DNA of 64,000 nt, from the NCBI GenBank assembly GCA_963281255.1, contig OY725498.1, forward strand, positions 4,402,001-4,466,000, written 5' to 3'. The stretch is from Aphrocallistes beatrix (Eukaryota; Porifera; Hexactinellida; Sceptrulophora; Aphrocallistidae). This document shows, one piece after another, positions 1 through 12,800 of this stretch. Made by a program: the position numbers and the translations under genes. Numbering within the stretch: position 1 is the first letter of the stretch; the number at the start of each line of letters is the position of its first letter. Below the pieces are notes generated by a model. That model did not search any database and was not told the origin of the DNA. It worked only from the letters and a program-made list of their open reading frames with translations.

Positions 1-2834
1 TCCATAATATCCACAGGAAATATAACTATCATGATTTCCGCCCCTCCACTAACCACTCAATCTACCACTTCACTAACCACTCAATCTACCACTTCACTAA
101 CCACTCAACCGATACCAGTTGAATCTGATTACGTGCCAATAATCGCCGGGGCTCTTATCGCCATCCTTTTCATCATTGTTGTGATTCTGGTCGTATTATT
201 AATACTAATAATAATCTGCAGAAGTAGATCGAAGAAAAGGGCTAAAGAGAACCTACCAGACATTCTACTCAGGAGAGACAAAAGAAAAAGAACTAGAAGC
301 ACTGCAAGTGAAAAACAACTCGTCACTCCAACTGCTAGCTTAGGATTGGATATTACTTATATTCATGACAACAAGAATTTCCAGGAAGACACACCGGCAA
401 CCACTACGTTTAGAGGATCAGGCTATCAAGAGACAGGATTAAACGGGGCTGAACCTTTGTACGAAGACTTTGCCTTTGAGAAGTACAACATTCCACTCGC
501 GATATTCCCACAGAAAGTACTCGAGTACCATTTAGCAAACAATGCAGAATTTGACAGGCAATATTCAACTTTCAGAAAAACTTTCATACATGATGTTAGT
601 ACTGGTTCGCATATAAACAACAAACCGAAGAATCGATTTGCTAATATCATCCCTTATGAACATTCTAGAGTTAGATTGACTTTCACAGGAGAACATAGCT
701 CAGATTACATCAACGCGTGCTACGTAGATGGCTACCACCGTAAACAAACTTATATCGCATCTCAAGGACCAATGCCACATACTTTAATCGACTTCTGGAG
801 AATGATATGGGAGAAAAATATCGACCATATTGTTGCACTCACAAAGGTAATGGAGGCTGCAAAGCGAAAATGTGAACAGTATTGGCCAGAAAATGAGACG
901 GACATGTGTGAATTCGACATGATTCAAGTGACTTTAAAGAAGTGTGAGAGGTATACCTCGTATGATATAAGGATGATGGAGATAACACATGCAGAATATT
1001 CTGAAGCACGTACGGTGATTCAGTTCCACTACACAGTATGGCCAGACCATGGAGTTCCCATTTTCTCGAGTTCCCTTATTTCGTTCATCAACCATACGAA
1101 AGAATATAACGATCCTAAAACGGCCCGAACACCCATGCTTGTCCACTGTAGTGCAGGAGTTGGTCGCACGGGGACTTTCATAGTTCTTGACTATTTCATG
1201 GAACATCTCAAGGAGGATATTGACAAAATCAACATATATAGGCTTGTTGCTCAGCTCAGGGAGAACAGGTGTCTCATGGTTCAAACAAAGGATCAATACA
1301 TCTTCATTCACGATGCTCTCCTCGATATCATCTGTTGTAAAGATACATTCATTGCTGACCACGAATTCCAAGCCTATCTTGATAGCGCTATGATTCGCAG
1401 TCTGGAATCAATGTCGACACCTTTCGAAGACCAGTACGAGTTAATAATGAAGACAAGTCGTATCGTTGATGAGAGGGACATAGCTGAAGCTTCTGACGTC
1501 GCTAACATTATGAAAAATAGGTTCCCGAATTTCGTTCCGTTTGACTCACACCGTGTCACAGTAATCCCGGATCAAGATGGCGATAAAGATTACATCAACG
1601 CGAGCTTCGTTCATAGCTACCAAAAGCATAAGGGTTTTATAGCAGCACAAGGTCCCCTTGAACACACTATATACGACTTTTGGAAAATGGTCACTAAATA
1701 TCGTATCCAGATCATCCTAATGCTGTCGGATCTGAGTGAAGGAGGGCATGAGATGTGTGCTAAGTACTGGCCAGAGGAGGGACAAGAGATGATGGTGCAA
1801 TACCTGATAATCACCTGTGAAAAAGAAGAGGTTTTTGATGAATACATTCGAAGGAAGCTTGTGGTATCGACTCAACAGGTAGATTATTATTTTAAAGTAC
1901 TTCTAGTGTACGATCTTATTTCCATTCGTAAACTGCATATCCGCAGGCATTGAATAAAAAAGGACATTCTTTTACGTTATTGAAAATACTTAAGTATTGG
2001 ACCTTTTGCACGTGTTCGACACAATAGCTAATGTCTTAATGTATAGTTCTATATGTACATATATTAATTTATCGTTCTCGTTTGACACCTTTTTGTAGAG
2101 ATAAATCGCGCTTCGCTTGCTTGCGCTGCACAGCTGGCGGACACTTTGTGTCCGCCAGTTTAAAATTTCAACCTTCCTTTTATAACCTAAAATGACTGAA
2201 TTATAGTAAAAAACTGAAAATTCTAATTATAAAAAAAGGTGACAATGACGTCATATTTCCATGATGAGTCGACATTTTGGTCTGAGGTCAGAACTTAGTG
2301 GAGCCATAGCCAAAAGACTCTCACATGCCAAAAGTCAGCTTTCTGTGCCTGGCAGTTTCTTCAATCAATTCGTTACATATATATGCACATTAATCGAGTT
2401 TTAATAGTAAGGATACGTGATTACTGTATATTTCACAATTTAATAACCATTTCTTCTAGGGTGGCATCAACCAAAGCATCCAGCAAATCCAGTTTAGAAA
2501 GTGGCACTACAATGAACTGCCTAACGTGAAAGAACTGATGCTACTCTACCACCAATTCACACAGGTGCAGCGAGCAGTGAAGTCCAAAGAAATATCTGCA
2601 ATACTCGTACATTGTGACAATGGCTCCACACGAACAGGGTCATTCATCGCTTGCATTAACGCCATACAACAACTGGAGCTGGAACGAAGGGTGGATGTAT
2701 TCCAGATCGTGAGGAACCTGCGTAATTCTAGGCCTTGTATGGTCCCTAGTCTCGATCTGTACATTCTCTGCTTCAAACTGGTCGCCTGCTATATCCAATC
2801 GTACGAGGAGAAAGCTTACGCAAATTTCATGTAA
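1..2834 (+). CDS. Receptor-type protein tyrosine phosphatase, 3' part (TM, D1, D2)
   Basis: C-terminal part of a single-pass receptor PTP; the frame is open to the window edge, so most of the ectodomain lies outside. Exon 1 ends at 1878 (CAG|GTAGAT, phase 0) and joins an exon at about 2460-2834. Numbering from Met at 31: Thr/Ser-rich juxtamembrane repeat (TTQSTTSL) at 8-27, membrane helix about 37-63, then basic residues. D1 (about 200-435) has the KNRF start, WPDHG loop, VHCSAGVGRTGTF P-loop (Cys about 373) and QTKDQY Q-loop, so it should be active. D2 begins near 497. Its P-loop is HCDNGSTRTG instead of HCSAG.GRTG and the WPD region reads WHYNELP, so D2 looks catalytically dead, as in many RPTPs. 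The subfamily cannot be assigned without the ectodomain. The intron is largely filled by a dispersed repeat. Confidence 0.9.
2096..2413 (+). repeat. Dispersed repeat, copy 1 (inside RPTP intron)
   Basis: This stretch is found again, reverse-complemented, at about 23679-24234. Shared blocks include CGCGCTTCGCTTGCTTGCGC, the palindrome GGCGGACACTTTGTGTCCGCC, a TGACGTCAT-containing block, ATGATGAGTCGACATTTT, TTCTTCAATCAATTCGTTA and the end ATTAATCGAGTTTTAATAGT. The copy here lacks about 230 bp from the middle. No protein-coding capacity is evident, so it is probably a non-autonomous mobile element. Class unknown. Confidence 0.7.
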
Positions 2835-3777
2835 AAAAACATTCCACAGTTGAATTATATAAGTGTTTATTTTAGATTTAGCGATGTATGTATATATACT
2901 ATATACTGTATTTAGTCACATCTACTCCTAGAATCGTACCACCTAACTGCATGCACATCTTCTACAGTATATTTCGCTCTTTTTACTATGTAGAATATGA
3001 CCCACTGTGTTGTATATTTATTTCTCCCTATTCTCTATGTATTCTTGTTTATTAAATATAATTTGATCAAATAAGGGTGAACGAGTACATTGAATAGAAC
3101 CAATTAAATATACAGTAGAACTCGGCTAGTACGTACCCGGATAATACGTTCTTCGGTTTAGTAAGTACTCATTTCTCTGATACCAAAATCCATCTATAAT
3201 ATAGATTTATATGTAGTACAAACTCGGCTAGTACGTACTTACGGATAGTACGTACTAATAATTCCTTCCCGAAGGGGTACGTCTTATCCGAGTTCTACTG
3301 TATATTTAATGCAGCCCCAAGAACTAAGGAATGTCCTTATGGCATGGAAGGAATGGTACAGCCGTGTGTGTCATCTTATGAAATTTAATATCCCGATTCT
3401 TGCTAAATTTAGTTTGTTAGATCCCTCTATGGTCTGTACTTAATAAATATAGTTTTTAAAAGTATAGATATATATATGAGTATTTTCACACCTTTAGTTT
3501 ATAGACAACATATTTCTACACATCGGTAGGTGTTTTGGGTTTACTAACAATATGTACTATCGAAATGCACCGAATTCTGTACGTAAACTCTCAGTAACAT
3601 ACATTATTATATAATAAATATATAATCAATTGTAAAAGTAGTTCCAATAATCTGTAATGAAATCAGCAACATAAAAGTGATGTACTTTACTCTACCAATC
3701 ATTACAAACTCGAAACATGGTGAAGGGCCTATAAACAGCTCCGATAATGAACCAATATTAAACAAACGAGTTAGAAT
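2835..3777. other. Intergenic region between convergent RPTP and CRIM1-like genes
   Basis: AT-rich 3' flanks of two convergent genes. It holds one inverted-repeat element (3113-3300), annotated separately; no other coding signal was seen. Confidence 0.6.
3113..3300. mobile_element. Pogo/Tigger-like MITE (CAGTAGAACTCGG ends)
   Basis: A 188-bp element with inverted ends CAGTAGAACTCGG / CCGAGTTCTACTG, flanked on both sides by TA. The motif CTCGGCTAGTACGTA recurs inside, in direct and inverted form. TA duplication plus CAGT-starting ends is the pogo/Tigger pattern. No transposase, so non-autonomous. Confidence 0.7.
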
Positions 3778-6700
3778 CTATACAGGGCAGCTTCTATCAG
3801 CTGTGTTTGGACCGAATTTGGTGTTGGAAGAGCGTTTGGTGTGAAACTCAACATAGCGTACAGGTGGACTAAGTTGACTCCCCCTGTTCACTGTGCCGAG
3901 ATTCAATTCAACTGATGAGGGAGTTGTACAGCGTTTCTTTTGCCATGGAAGCGCACCATCTCTATGCATTTTCTTCAGCGTGTATGCAGATACAACTACC
4001 ATTATCATTATTATGATGATCAGGATGGTGGAGAATGCTCCGGTGATTGAGTATAGAATCAACATGTTAGTACTGAAATGTCCGTTGTTAGTGACGGTAG
4101 CTGGATTCTGTAGCTCAGGAAGGGTTAGAACCTTCTTGAGAGAGAAGAAGGTAGGATTGTGGATCGATTGAAGGAGTGCGGCTGTTTCTTGCTGTGATTT
4201 GAATACGTGGTACTGGTTATTTTCCCTCAATTCTGAAACCGTCATTACAAAATAGTTTCTAAAAGGGGGAATATATATATATGAATAGCTTTAGAACTAA
4301 TTATCAGTCCCTTGAGTCTCCTTGCATATAAATTATAAGATTGAAAACGGTCGAGACTCAAGAGTTTTTATCCGAACGCTATGCAAGCTATGGAATAATT
4401 TCAATTTCATGTAACTTTGTTAGTTAACCAGAATTTTAAGAGCGAACAATTGAAGTGCTGCATTAGAAAGACTTACATTCCGTCCTTGTAATCGCCGTAA
4501 GTATACAATTGTACAGCGCTGCTGTCTCCATTGGAAATCAGTTTGTATTCGAGATAAGAGCATATAATGGCAAGGTTCAGTTCTCCTGTGGTGTTGAACA
4601 TGTACACGACTCCAAATTCATTGAGCCAGCTGGGTAGGTTATCTAAACCGATGTTTTCTAAAGCGCTACACGCTCTGCTGATTTTAGGGTTACAAGGTCC
4701 TATTGCGCACTCCAGTTCGTTAGAAGTACATTTACAGTTTTGGCAAGCTTCATTCTCAAATGTTCTCCCCATATCATCTAATAGTTGTGTCCGTATGACA
4801 CTGCCTTCATAGGTTAGATCTCCGTTCTTCAATTCACATGCGTCTAACGTTATTTCTATGGGATTAGGGTGTATAAAATCTTTGTAATTGTATCGAATCT
4901 TTTCTAGGGGAATTTAAAACTAACCATCATTACAGCTAGGACAGCACTGCCCAGGATGAATGGTGGATACTTTACATATCAATCTCGGACAGCTGAGCTC
5001 AGTACAGATGGTGACGCCGTTCCCGTGGCATGTACAGCTCTGACATCCATCCTCCCATTCAGCTCCCACCGGGACTTGCGTCATATTTCCGGTGAGACAG
5101 AACTCCGTGAGTTGTATGGAAGTGGTGACTGAACTCACAGTCGATGTCTCTGTGGGTGTTCCAGGATCTCTGCAGTCAGGACAGCACTCTCTTTCCCGGT
5201 AGAATTGCTGCGTGGCCGGACACTCGAGGGGTGGGCAGCTGTTCTGAATGCAAACCGTACGTCCTCGGAGACAAATACAGCTGTGGCACGCGTCTGGAAA
5301 CCATCTCTCATTTTTAAAGTGGACAATTCCGCGATGGAGACAGGTTTCATTATAAGCTAGAATAATTAATAAATGTTTTCAACTCTTTTGTGTCTATTTT
5401 TCAAGTTTTTTTCTAACATTATAATTTACCTGGTAGACAGTATTTTTGGTCGCAGCAGTTTCCTGGTTCGCCTGTGCCCAAACTCTGAGTCACACTGCTG
5501 AATCCATCCGGGCAGGATATTTCGTCACATTCCATGCATTCGCAAGTCTGTGTTTCTTCATTCCAAATGGAATCTTCAGTGCACATTAAGTTGGTTGGCG
5601 GTTCTAAATTATAAATTGCTACATAAATGATGGAGATTATCTACTTTGTCATATCTATGAGGTACTGTGTAGTTCTATTACTCAATACTAATTAAATGTT
5701 ACTTGATAAAAGAAGTTTTATTGAATCAATTTTTATCAATTTGCATTTGTTTAGCATCACACAAATAACTCATCATCCTTTTCTCTTTGATCATTATTTT
5801 CCTAAAATTAATGATATATATGTTCAAACGTAATCGAGCTGTTAAACTTTTAGGTGCTCGATTATCAAGATAGTCTCAGAGGAATACACATGATGATCAA
5901 GTATGCGATAGATTTCGTTCTAACAGATGTCAATTACTCTGAATTTTCTGATATATCAGTCGCTAGGTTTCTAAAAAGCCACTTAAGATAAATAAAACAT
6001 ACTTTATTTTAGCATTAGCATACCTAGCTTCTAATAATTACGTTTACCATGAAAAAAATGACAAGACATGGAAGCCAATGTTCTAGGCTCAATTTTAAAA
6101 GTTCTCGTTGATATCAATTGATTGGATGATAGAGACATGATCGGATTCATGGAAATAACGAAAAATAAAAGATTTTTTTGTTGAACTTTGAAACTCGTAG
6201 AGATAGATAGCTACATTTGAGATACTAAAATTCTATGAAAGAAATACAAGGCTTTGCATTTATCGATCAAAAAAAAAGAGAATGATATTTCAAAAAAATT
6301 TCAGCCTTATAAATGTTTATTATTCCATTTTTATATAATCTATTCAAATTAAGCATTTTTATATAATCTATTCAAATTAAGCTTTATCAAAATTCAGAAA
6401 CATCCTAAAATATTTATGGTACTCTCGAGGGAAGTTAATCTTATCTTAAATAAGTATCATACATTCCCAGCATTTGAACTGACAAGGAATTAATGGATGT
6501 TTCTAACTCACGAACTTTTGTGCAAGTATTTCCTTAGGTTTGTATGAGGATTCTTAAAAAGTTGAACAATGCGAGTTACAAGGAGTAAGAAAATTGGCGT
6601 CAAACGAGAGCTAGAAGATTTGGAAGGAAGCCAAGAGGAGAAGTCTCAGACGAAAAAACAAAAAATCACACCAGATTGTGTCTCGCATAAATTAGTCATG

Positions 6701-9294
6701 AATCCAAAGAAAATATGCATATTTTCACCTGAGACACTCGGGAAAACGGAGTTCGCGGAAAATAACACGCTCGGATCCATTATCCAGCTACCACACCCTA
6801 AATCTCGAGAATCAGTTCCTTTCCTACTCACAAGAGATATGAAACAAATTTGTGAATTAAAAATGTACAATAAACCCTACACTACCGTCCTAATGCCGGA
6901 TAAAATTATCAGTAAACCCTGCATCTATATGATCACACCTTTCGATCCGATTTTCTTTCTGATTTCTTTGTTGGAAAAGGAAAAATCTGAAAATTTTTGT
7001 ATTCTACGACAAATTTTGTTCGACAGCGAATTCAATGATCTGTCCAAGTTACGAACTATTCTGAGTGAAGAAGTTGTTCAATTGGTATGTGACACGAAAA
7101 TCTACGAAGACGAAATCGTATGCAAGTTCAACAAAGAGAAAGCGCTGTCTCTCCTTGAAAAAAAGGTGAGAAAAGTCGCGGAAAAGCTCCCAAGTTTAAA
7201 GTCGTTTCAATCTTCTTACGAATCTATGGTATCAACAAGTGAGGGTGCATTGAAGTACGGGATCAGTTTAGTGATTGAATATCTGAGCAACGATCTAGCT
7301 GACAGCCTAGCAACGCAATTAGGGTTTAGTAATTACAGTCAAATAATAATGGAATGTGAACGTGAAGTGAGGAAGTTGGAAGTAACAGGCGAGAGTGAAG
7401 TGGTTAAGGAAACTAGCAAGAAAGGCGGACGGAAAAAGCAATCTCGAGCTAAGAAAATTCTAGAAAAAACTGACAAGACTGGAATGAAAAGTCTATCAAC
7501 TTTCTTCACCAAACAATAATAATAATACTAATATATTGCGTAGGTTATTATCAGATTTTTTTGTTTATCAATAATACTATAATTATATTATAGAATTAAA
7601 CTCATCACTTACCGACGATTTTTATGCATCTGTAAGAATCACAACAGGCTCCAGATAACTGAGCTGGCATTACCAACACAGCCAATTCATCTTCGTTACA
7701 ACTAGGTTGAGTACAGGTCGACCGCTTGCACACGCATTTCCCAGGAGTTAGACAACAGTTGTTTATCCTTCCTGGTCTATAAAACTCTCCCTCATCGCAT
7801 CCTAGTATCTGCTCTTCAGTACAGACTACGTTGCTACATCCAAGTTGATCTGGTACAACTTCTAGATCGGAAGATTGGGGTCATAGTTGAAACATAATAC
7901 TCCGAAACAGCACTTTAAACGATGACTAGATACTTAATATGATACACAATAGCACCATTAATAGTTTGTTATTGTAACTACATTATTTATCTTGCACCCG
8001 ATCAAGTATCTGAATTCAGTGTTGAAACATACACTGAATTACCCTCAGGGTATGAAGGTTAATGGCTTTACACATTAATTTCCAAACAAAACGCTTCTAA
8101 TGGTCCTTGCATGTTATCAATTCTTTCCATATTAGATATACAATATAGAAGCTATATAATGAACCATTTGATTACCTTGACAAATTCCATCATCTGACCA
8201 TGGGTTGCTTCTAATACAAACGAATGACTTGTCACATCTCCCATTTCCGGAGCCACAAGTTTCTCCTTCAAGCTTTGGACATACCTAAATTAAGATAATA
8301 ATATCCTAACAACTGGCAGAGACAAAAATATTTGAAGTAATCGCCAGATTCTAGTCTCAAGTTTACACATCGGAATATCTAGAACCTCACATGTTAAGCT
8401 GTGAATAATTAAAATAATTTCAATTCGTATGGAAGTTAAATTTGTCATAGACGAGGCCATATGTTTGTAGTACAGTGCTAATGTACTTGATAAAACCTTT
8501 GTGCAAGAGCAAAGTCGCAGGGAATCCTTTTTTCTTAGAAGACTTCCTTCAAGATTTTAATGACCGAAATGAGTTGCTATAGAGTTCAATTTATTCGTTG
8601 TCGTGAAGTAGCTCACACAAAGGTGAAACTTTTAAATTTACTTCTAGAGTTGTTGATGGATGAATGAAAAAAAAGACGCAACATTACAATGGCAAAAAGC
8701 ATGCTTGATAAGCATGTAAGTCTATAACCTTAGAAATTTGTCTCATGGGTGAAGAAGCACTCGGAAATTCTATTAATTTGAAATATATGGTGGATGGGAG
8801 AATTATATATTTCAAAGTAATGATTGAAATGCAAAATCTATATTAATCTATTTCTTTTTGGCTATTAAAATGTCTAAAATCATTTAATTTTGAAACGTAC
8901 TGATATAGTAACTATTAAACTTTATGTAATTCGAGATATTATATTATTTGATGCAACTGGCTGTATGTAGTAAGATTAATAATTATTAAAATTAATTATG
9001 AAAGCAAGTTATTTTGCAATTGACCTGAAAAAAACGAATTCTGAGTTAGATAACAGAATAAACTATTTAAACATTTAAAAATAAACTGATATTGAACATT
9101 AAATGAAGATAGTTTAATGTTAAACTCACTGTACAGCAGTTGCATTCATCCAATACTTTCCTTGTATGGCTACAAGACGAATCGATGGGGGGACAGTTCT
9201 CCTTATCACACACGGGACAGTTCACAGCTCCTTGAACACGGCCGATACTGTACAGAGACAGAACGATAAACAGAGTAGCAATACAACGCATCAT
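3778..9294 (-). CDS. CRIM1-like VWC/IGFBP single-pass membrane protein
   Basis: Seven exons joined by eye, all GT-AG and phase-consistent: 9294-9130, 8284-8176, 7858-7613, 5603-5430, 5356-4925, 4855-4477, 4258-3778, giving about 661 aa. Exon 1 encodes a signal peptide (LFIVLSLYSIGRVQG) and the start of an IGFBP N-terminal domain (cysteine-rich, ending CNCCT); exon 2 completes it (VCPKLEGETCGSG, WSDDGICQ). Exons 3-6 hold cysteine-rich von Willebrand C-type modules: two clear tandem VWCs in exon 5 (CCPDC, CCPSC) and more divergent ones in exons 3, 4 and 6. Exon 7 gives a helix at about 567-595 and a roughly 65-residue cytosolic tail. Signal-IGFBP-VWC array-TM-short tail is the CRIM1 plan (BMP-binding, cell surface), though shorter than vertebrate CRIM1 (about 1,036 aa). 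A TATA-rich stretch lies about 55-70 bp upstream of the ATG. RNASEH2B is nested in the exon 3-4 intron. Orthology is inferred from architecture only. Confidence 0.75.
6326..6381 (+). repeat. Perfect 28-bp tandem duplication
   Basis: The unit CATTTTTATATAATCTATTC followed by AAATTAAG occurs twice in a row without mismatch. It lies in the CRIM1-like intron, about 190 bp upstream of RNASEH2B. It looks like a recent slippage duplication; no function is evident. Confidence 0.85.
6569..7519 (+). CDS. RNASEH2B: Ribonuclease H2 subunit B
   Basis: Intronless 316-aa ORF, close to the family length (about 310). RNASEH2B is a non-catalytic subunit of the trimeric nuclear RNase H2 that removes ribonucleotides from DNA. 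The N-terminus is basic (KKQK). The central part has the triple-barrel-like region and the segment ITPFDPIFFLISLLEK, matching the conserved PFDPLFLLLPYL-type stretch of the family. A helical region and a lysine-rich tail follow. The C-terminus, TGMKSLSTFF, closely resembles the RNASEH2B PCNA-interacting (PIP) box, which tethers the complex to replication foci. The ATG at 6569 is the first in frame. The gene is nested in an intron of the CRIM1-like gene on the opposite strand. Confidence 0.88.
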   Translation: MRVTRSKKIGVKRELEDLEGSQEEKSQTKKQKITPDCVSHKLVMNPKKICIFSPETLGKTEFAENNTLGSIIQLPHPKSRESVPFLLTRDMKQICELKMYNKPYTTVLMPDKIISKPCIYMITPFDPIFFLISLLEKEKSENFCILRQILFDSEFNDLSKLRTILSEEVVQLVCDTKIYEDEIVCKFNKEKALSLLEKKVRKVAEKLPSLKSFQSSYESMVSTSEGALKYGISLVIEYLSNDLADSLATQLGFSNYSQIIMECEREVRKLEVTGESEVVKETSKKGGRKKQSRAKKILEKTDKTGMKSLSTFFTKQ

Positions 9295-9872
9295 GATGTG
9301 TGGTATAATTATATTTGATTTGAGCGTAAATACATGTCATGTACAGTTAGTTATATATATATATACTCAGTGCAGCATCAGGTTGTAAACTAGGGATGGT
9401 GAACTACCTACGTATTTCTACTTAGAAAAATGATTGCAGAATTAATATGAAAAATTCTACATTATGTCAGATAATCAGGATATTTTTAGATTAAATTTTT
9501 TATTAAAGTCGTATTGCTACTATGAATTTGTGCTATATCAATTCTCAAACTGGATTCTCTAGCACTAGTGTAATTAAATATGAATGGATAATTAAACCCA
9601 CAATTAGAATGGAGGTTGTAAAAGGAAAGTGTCTATGGAACCAAACAATGTAGGTTTTGCATCTAAAATTTCCTATTTCAACCACTGAAATGCTTGTACG
9701 TAATCATTCAATCAATTACTAGTAATATTCTTATAAATTGAGTTATAATTAATTTTAGCCTTAAAGAGACAATTAAAAATGATTAAGGGAGATTAATGTA
9801 AAAATTCGTAGAAAACAAATTAATATAAAAAGTATTTGTTCAAGGGATTTGAATTAGCAGACAGATGTCCTA
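9295..9872. other. Intergenic, CRIM1-like promoter side
   Basis: AT-rich spacer between the 5' end of the CRIM1-like gene and the 3' end of the pseudokinesin gene. A TATATATATATA run at about 9354-9365 may include the CRIM1-like TATA box. Nothing else is recognisable. Confidence 0.4.
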
Positions 9873-12800
9873 CTACTGTATTTGGCAGGTTTTACTGCGA
9901 TTATCTTGTAGTTTCATCACCCCTTTAACTTCGTCAACCTCTGTCACTTCCAACAACTTGATAACCTCTTGAGATAACCTTGCATTCGCCTTGGCATACT
10001 GTAAAGAACTAAGTCCGTTATTATCTACAGATATAACAGGTGCATTATGCCGTACTAACATTATGACAGTCTCGTCTACACCTTTTTTACACGCAGCGTG
10101 CAATGGAGACCTGCCTTGATTATCTCCATCTTGTATATTGTAATGCCTCCGACACGATTTCGTGTTGAGTAGCAGTGCCAGATATTCTGGTGCAGACTGT
10201 ATCGCTGCTACATGTAATGGTGTTGATAAATCAGCGTTCGTTTGTCCAGCCAATTGGGGGAATGCTTTTATGAGTGGAGCAATACAATTGAATGAGTGGA
10301 TGTATATGGCGAATGAGAGGTAACCAAGTCCGTTTGAATCCAGAACAGATAACGTCGGATTGTGTCTCAACAGCATTTCTACATGCGCACTGAACTGATT
10401 CTTGATAGCATAGTGCAATGGAGTGAAACCACGCCTATCAATCCTATCTAACACTCCAGGTTTAACTTTACGCAGCAACTTTTGTATGCAGACAGTTGCT
10501 TCAAGTTTACAAGCAAGATGGAATGCATTCGTACCTGTCTTGTCGAAATGTGTGACGTCAGCATTGTGACTGAGTAGCATGGACATGAATGAGATATGAC
10601 CGTGCTCGACAGCTACGAGTAGAGGTGATGTATGGGAACTATCGATGTGATTCACATTCGCGTGTGAATTTATCAATTCCTGACCGACACGACCTTGATC
10701 ACTAGCCGCTGCATAGAATAAACCAGTACGCTTCTTCTCATCTTCAAAATTGACACCAAATGACATGACTAGATTCCTTAGAACGCCCGTTCTGCAACCA
10801 TCTCGACAGTTCTCAAATAATGGATGCAATTCGAACTTATTCGTATTGATCTCGACATATTTCTCTGTCAAATTTCCAACTAATACTGTATTTTGTCGCT
10901 GAATAATATTAATGACTTCGTTATTCCCCTCAACTTGTTGCTCAATAATATCTTGTTCAGTCGCGGATTTTCTCACGTCAATGTCACGTGTCTGAAACAT
11001 TTCAGATAGCGGCCCCTGACTTGCATTCATAGAATTAGCTTCATTATTCCTGACTTCTGAATTCCACAAAAACCTTTTCGTGTTTCCCTTCCCCCCAGAA
11101 GATGCAGAATTGGAAAGAGATCCATTTCCCTGTTTACTACTCACAGCACTACTCCCACTTCGATTCAAATTCTCAAAATGTGCATTTAAACTTTTCTCGT
11201 TATTACTAGCCTGATTCAATATTACATTTTGCTCCGCTATTAGTTGATGGTAGATCATATCATCATTAGCTACCCCTGCCTCAATTCCTAATGCCGAAAA
11301 AGTTTCATTCTTGTCTACACTAGGACTCGCGCTCGCATCAAAAAACTCAGTATTAGCTGTATGTAGGACCTTCCTAGCTTCAGACATTAGTCGTCTGATT
11401 TCGTCAGACCCCAGTAAGCCTGTGCACGGCTGAGATCTCCGTGCGTAGTAGAACAAACTCTCAGCACCTGCGAACACGAGAGAACCTTCAGAGTGGATGA
11501 GTGCATCTTGATCTAACAGCCATTGACCGAACACTTCGGCTTCAGACCAATTTGGGATTCCATGCACGTTGTTCAGTAACCATGAAGTGATCGCGTGGCC
11601 GGTGAATACACCCCCTAGGTCTCTACGCTGGAGCACCTCCTTACTGCCACGGGCTTGATGCGAGCGAGGAGCGCCTCTTACTGGATCCTGAAGCATAAAG
11701 GTGACAACTTCCGCGATTTGACCATCACCTACAAAATAAGTCATAAATACATGCTAATGGCCTACTAGTAATATAACACAGACCTTGATTCCCATCTATT
11801 TGACCTAATAAAGGTGAAGTCACTTCTAAACGCTTCTCAGTGCCTCCTTTGTCATTTGAAAAGAAAGGCAACTGCATGGTATTCCTCATAGGCTTGTTAA
11901 TTCCTTCCTCTTCCTTACAAATAATATGAACTTGTTCTGCATTGGCATGTCGCAAATCCGATTTTGGAAAGTGTAGAGATAAAGGAATAGTTACATTTGC
12001 GTCATCTTTAAGATCTGCTTTCAAGAGTCCATGCGATTCGACATCGTAAGGAGAATCTGTTAGAGGCATGGGGCAACCTTTTGTGTTGGTTTTATCCAGC
12101 TGTGAGATACCAGGGGACATATCAGGATTACTTAGTGAATTGTTAGTTTTAGAATAATTTATTTCTGATTTATTGTCGATGGAGATAAATTGTTTTACTT
12201 TTGATGTTGCTTCACTTGCCTGTACATCTGTTTGTCTATTTGATTGTGCATGATTATGTGAATGTGGTCCTTGATCTGATTTTTCTATAGGATGTCCACT
12301 TGGTCTAGTTCCATTACCATCAGAGTCATCAATCAGAAATTCCTGCAGTTCAAATTCCAAATCTGTTACGTTCTTCTGCCCGAATTCAATTTTCACTCCA
12401 TCCCCTCCATCGCTTGCAATAGGAGACACAATACGCAAGTCTTGGTCACCTGATTTTTCTCTACGTCTAATGGGTCTGTCCGGATCAGACTTAACCTCAT
12501 TGCCTATACCGGGCGGAGCAATTTCAATGATGGCATGTACTGGCAAAACGTTTTGTTGTGCTCGATTAGATCTTGCTTCAATCTGAATAGTTGAGTTGTC
12601 TAATGGACTAGCAGCAGCTGATTTATTGCCTAACCCATTGTTCATTTTGCTTTCATAAGCATTTGTTTGAGTAGAAATATTTGTATCATGTGTTGGCGGT
12701 TCATTAGCTATGATTATTTCAGGCTGTTCACTCCTATTCCTACTTTTCTCTAAGGTAAGCTTTTCCTCCTCGGAAAGAAACTCTTCTTCTGTTCCTGGAT

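Noticed and set aside
2261-2404. A 47-codon ORF starting MMSRHF in the dispersed repeat, also present in the second copy
   Set aside because: Over 38 alignable codons the two copies differ almost entirely at amino-acid-changing positions with only about two silent changes, so there is no sign of protein-level constraint.
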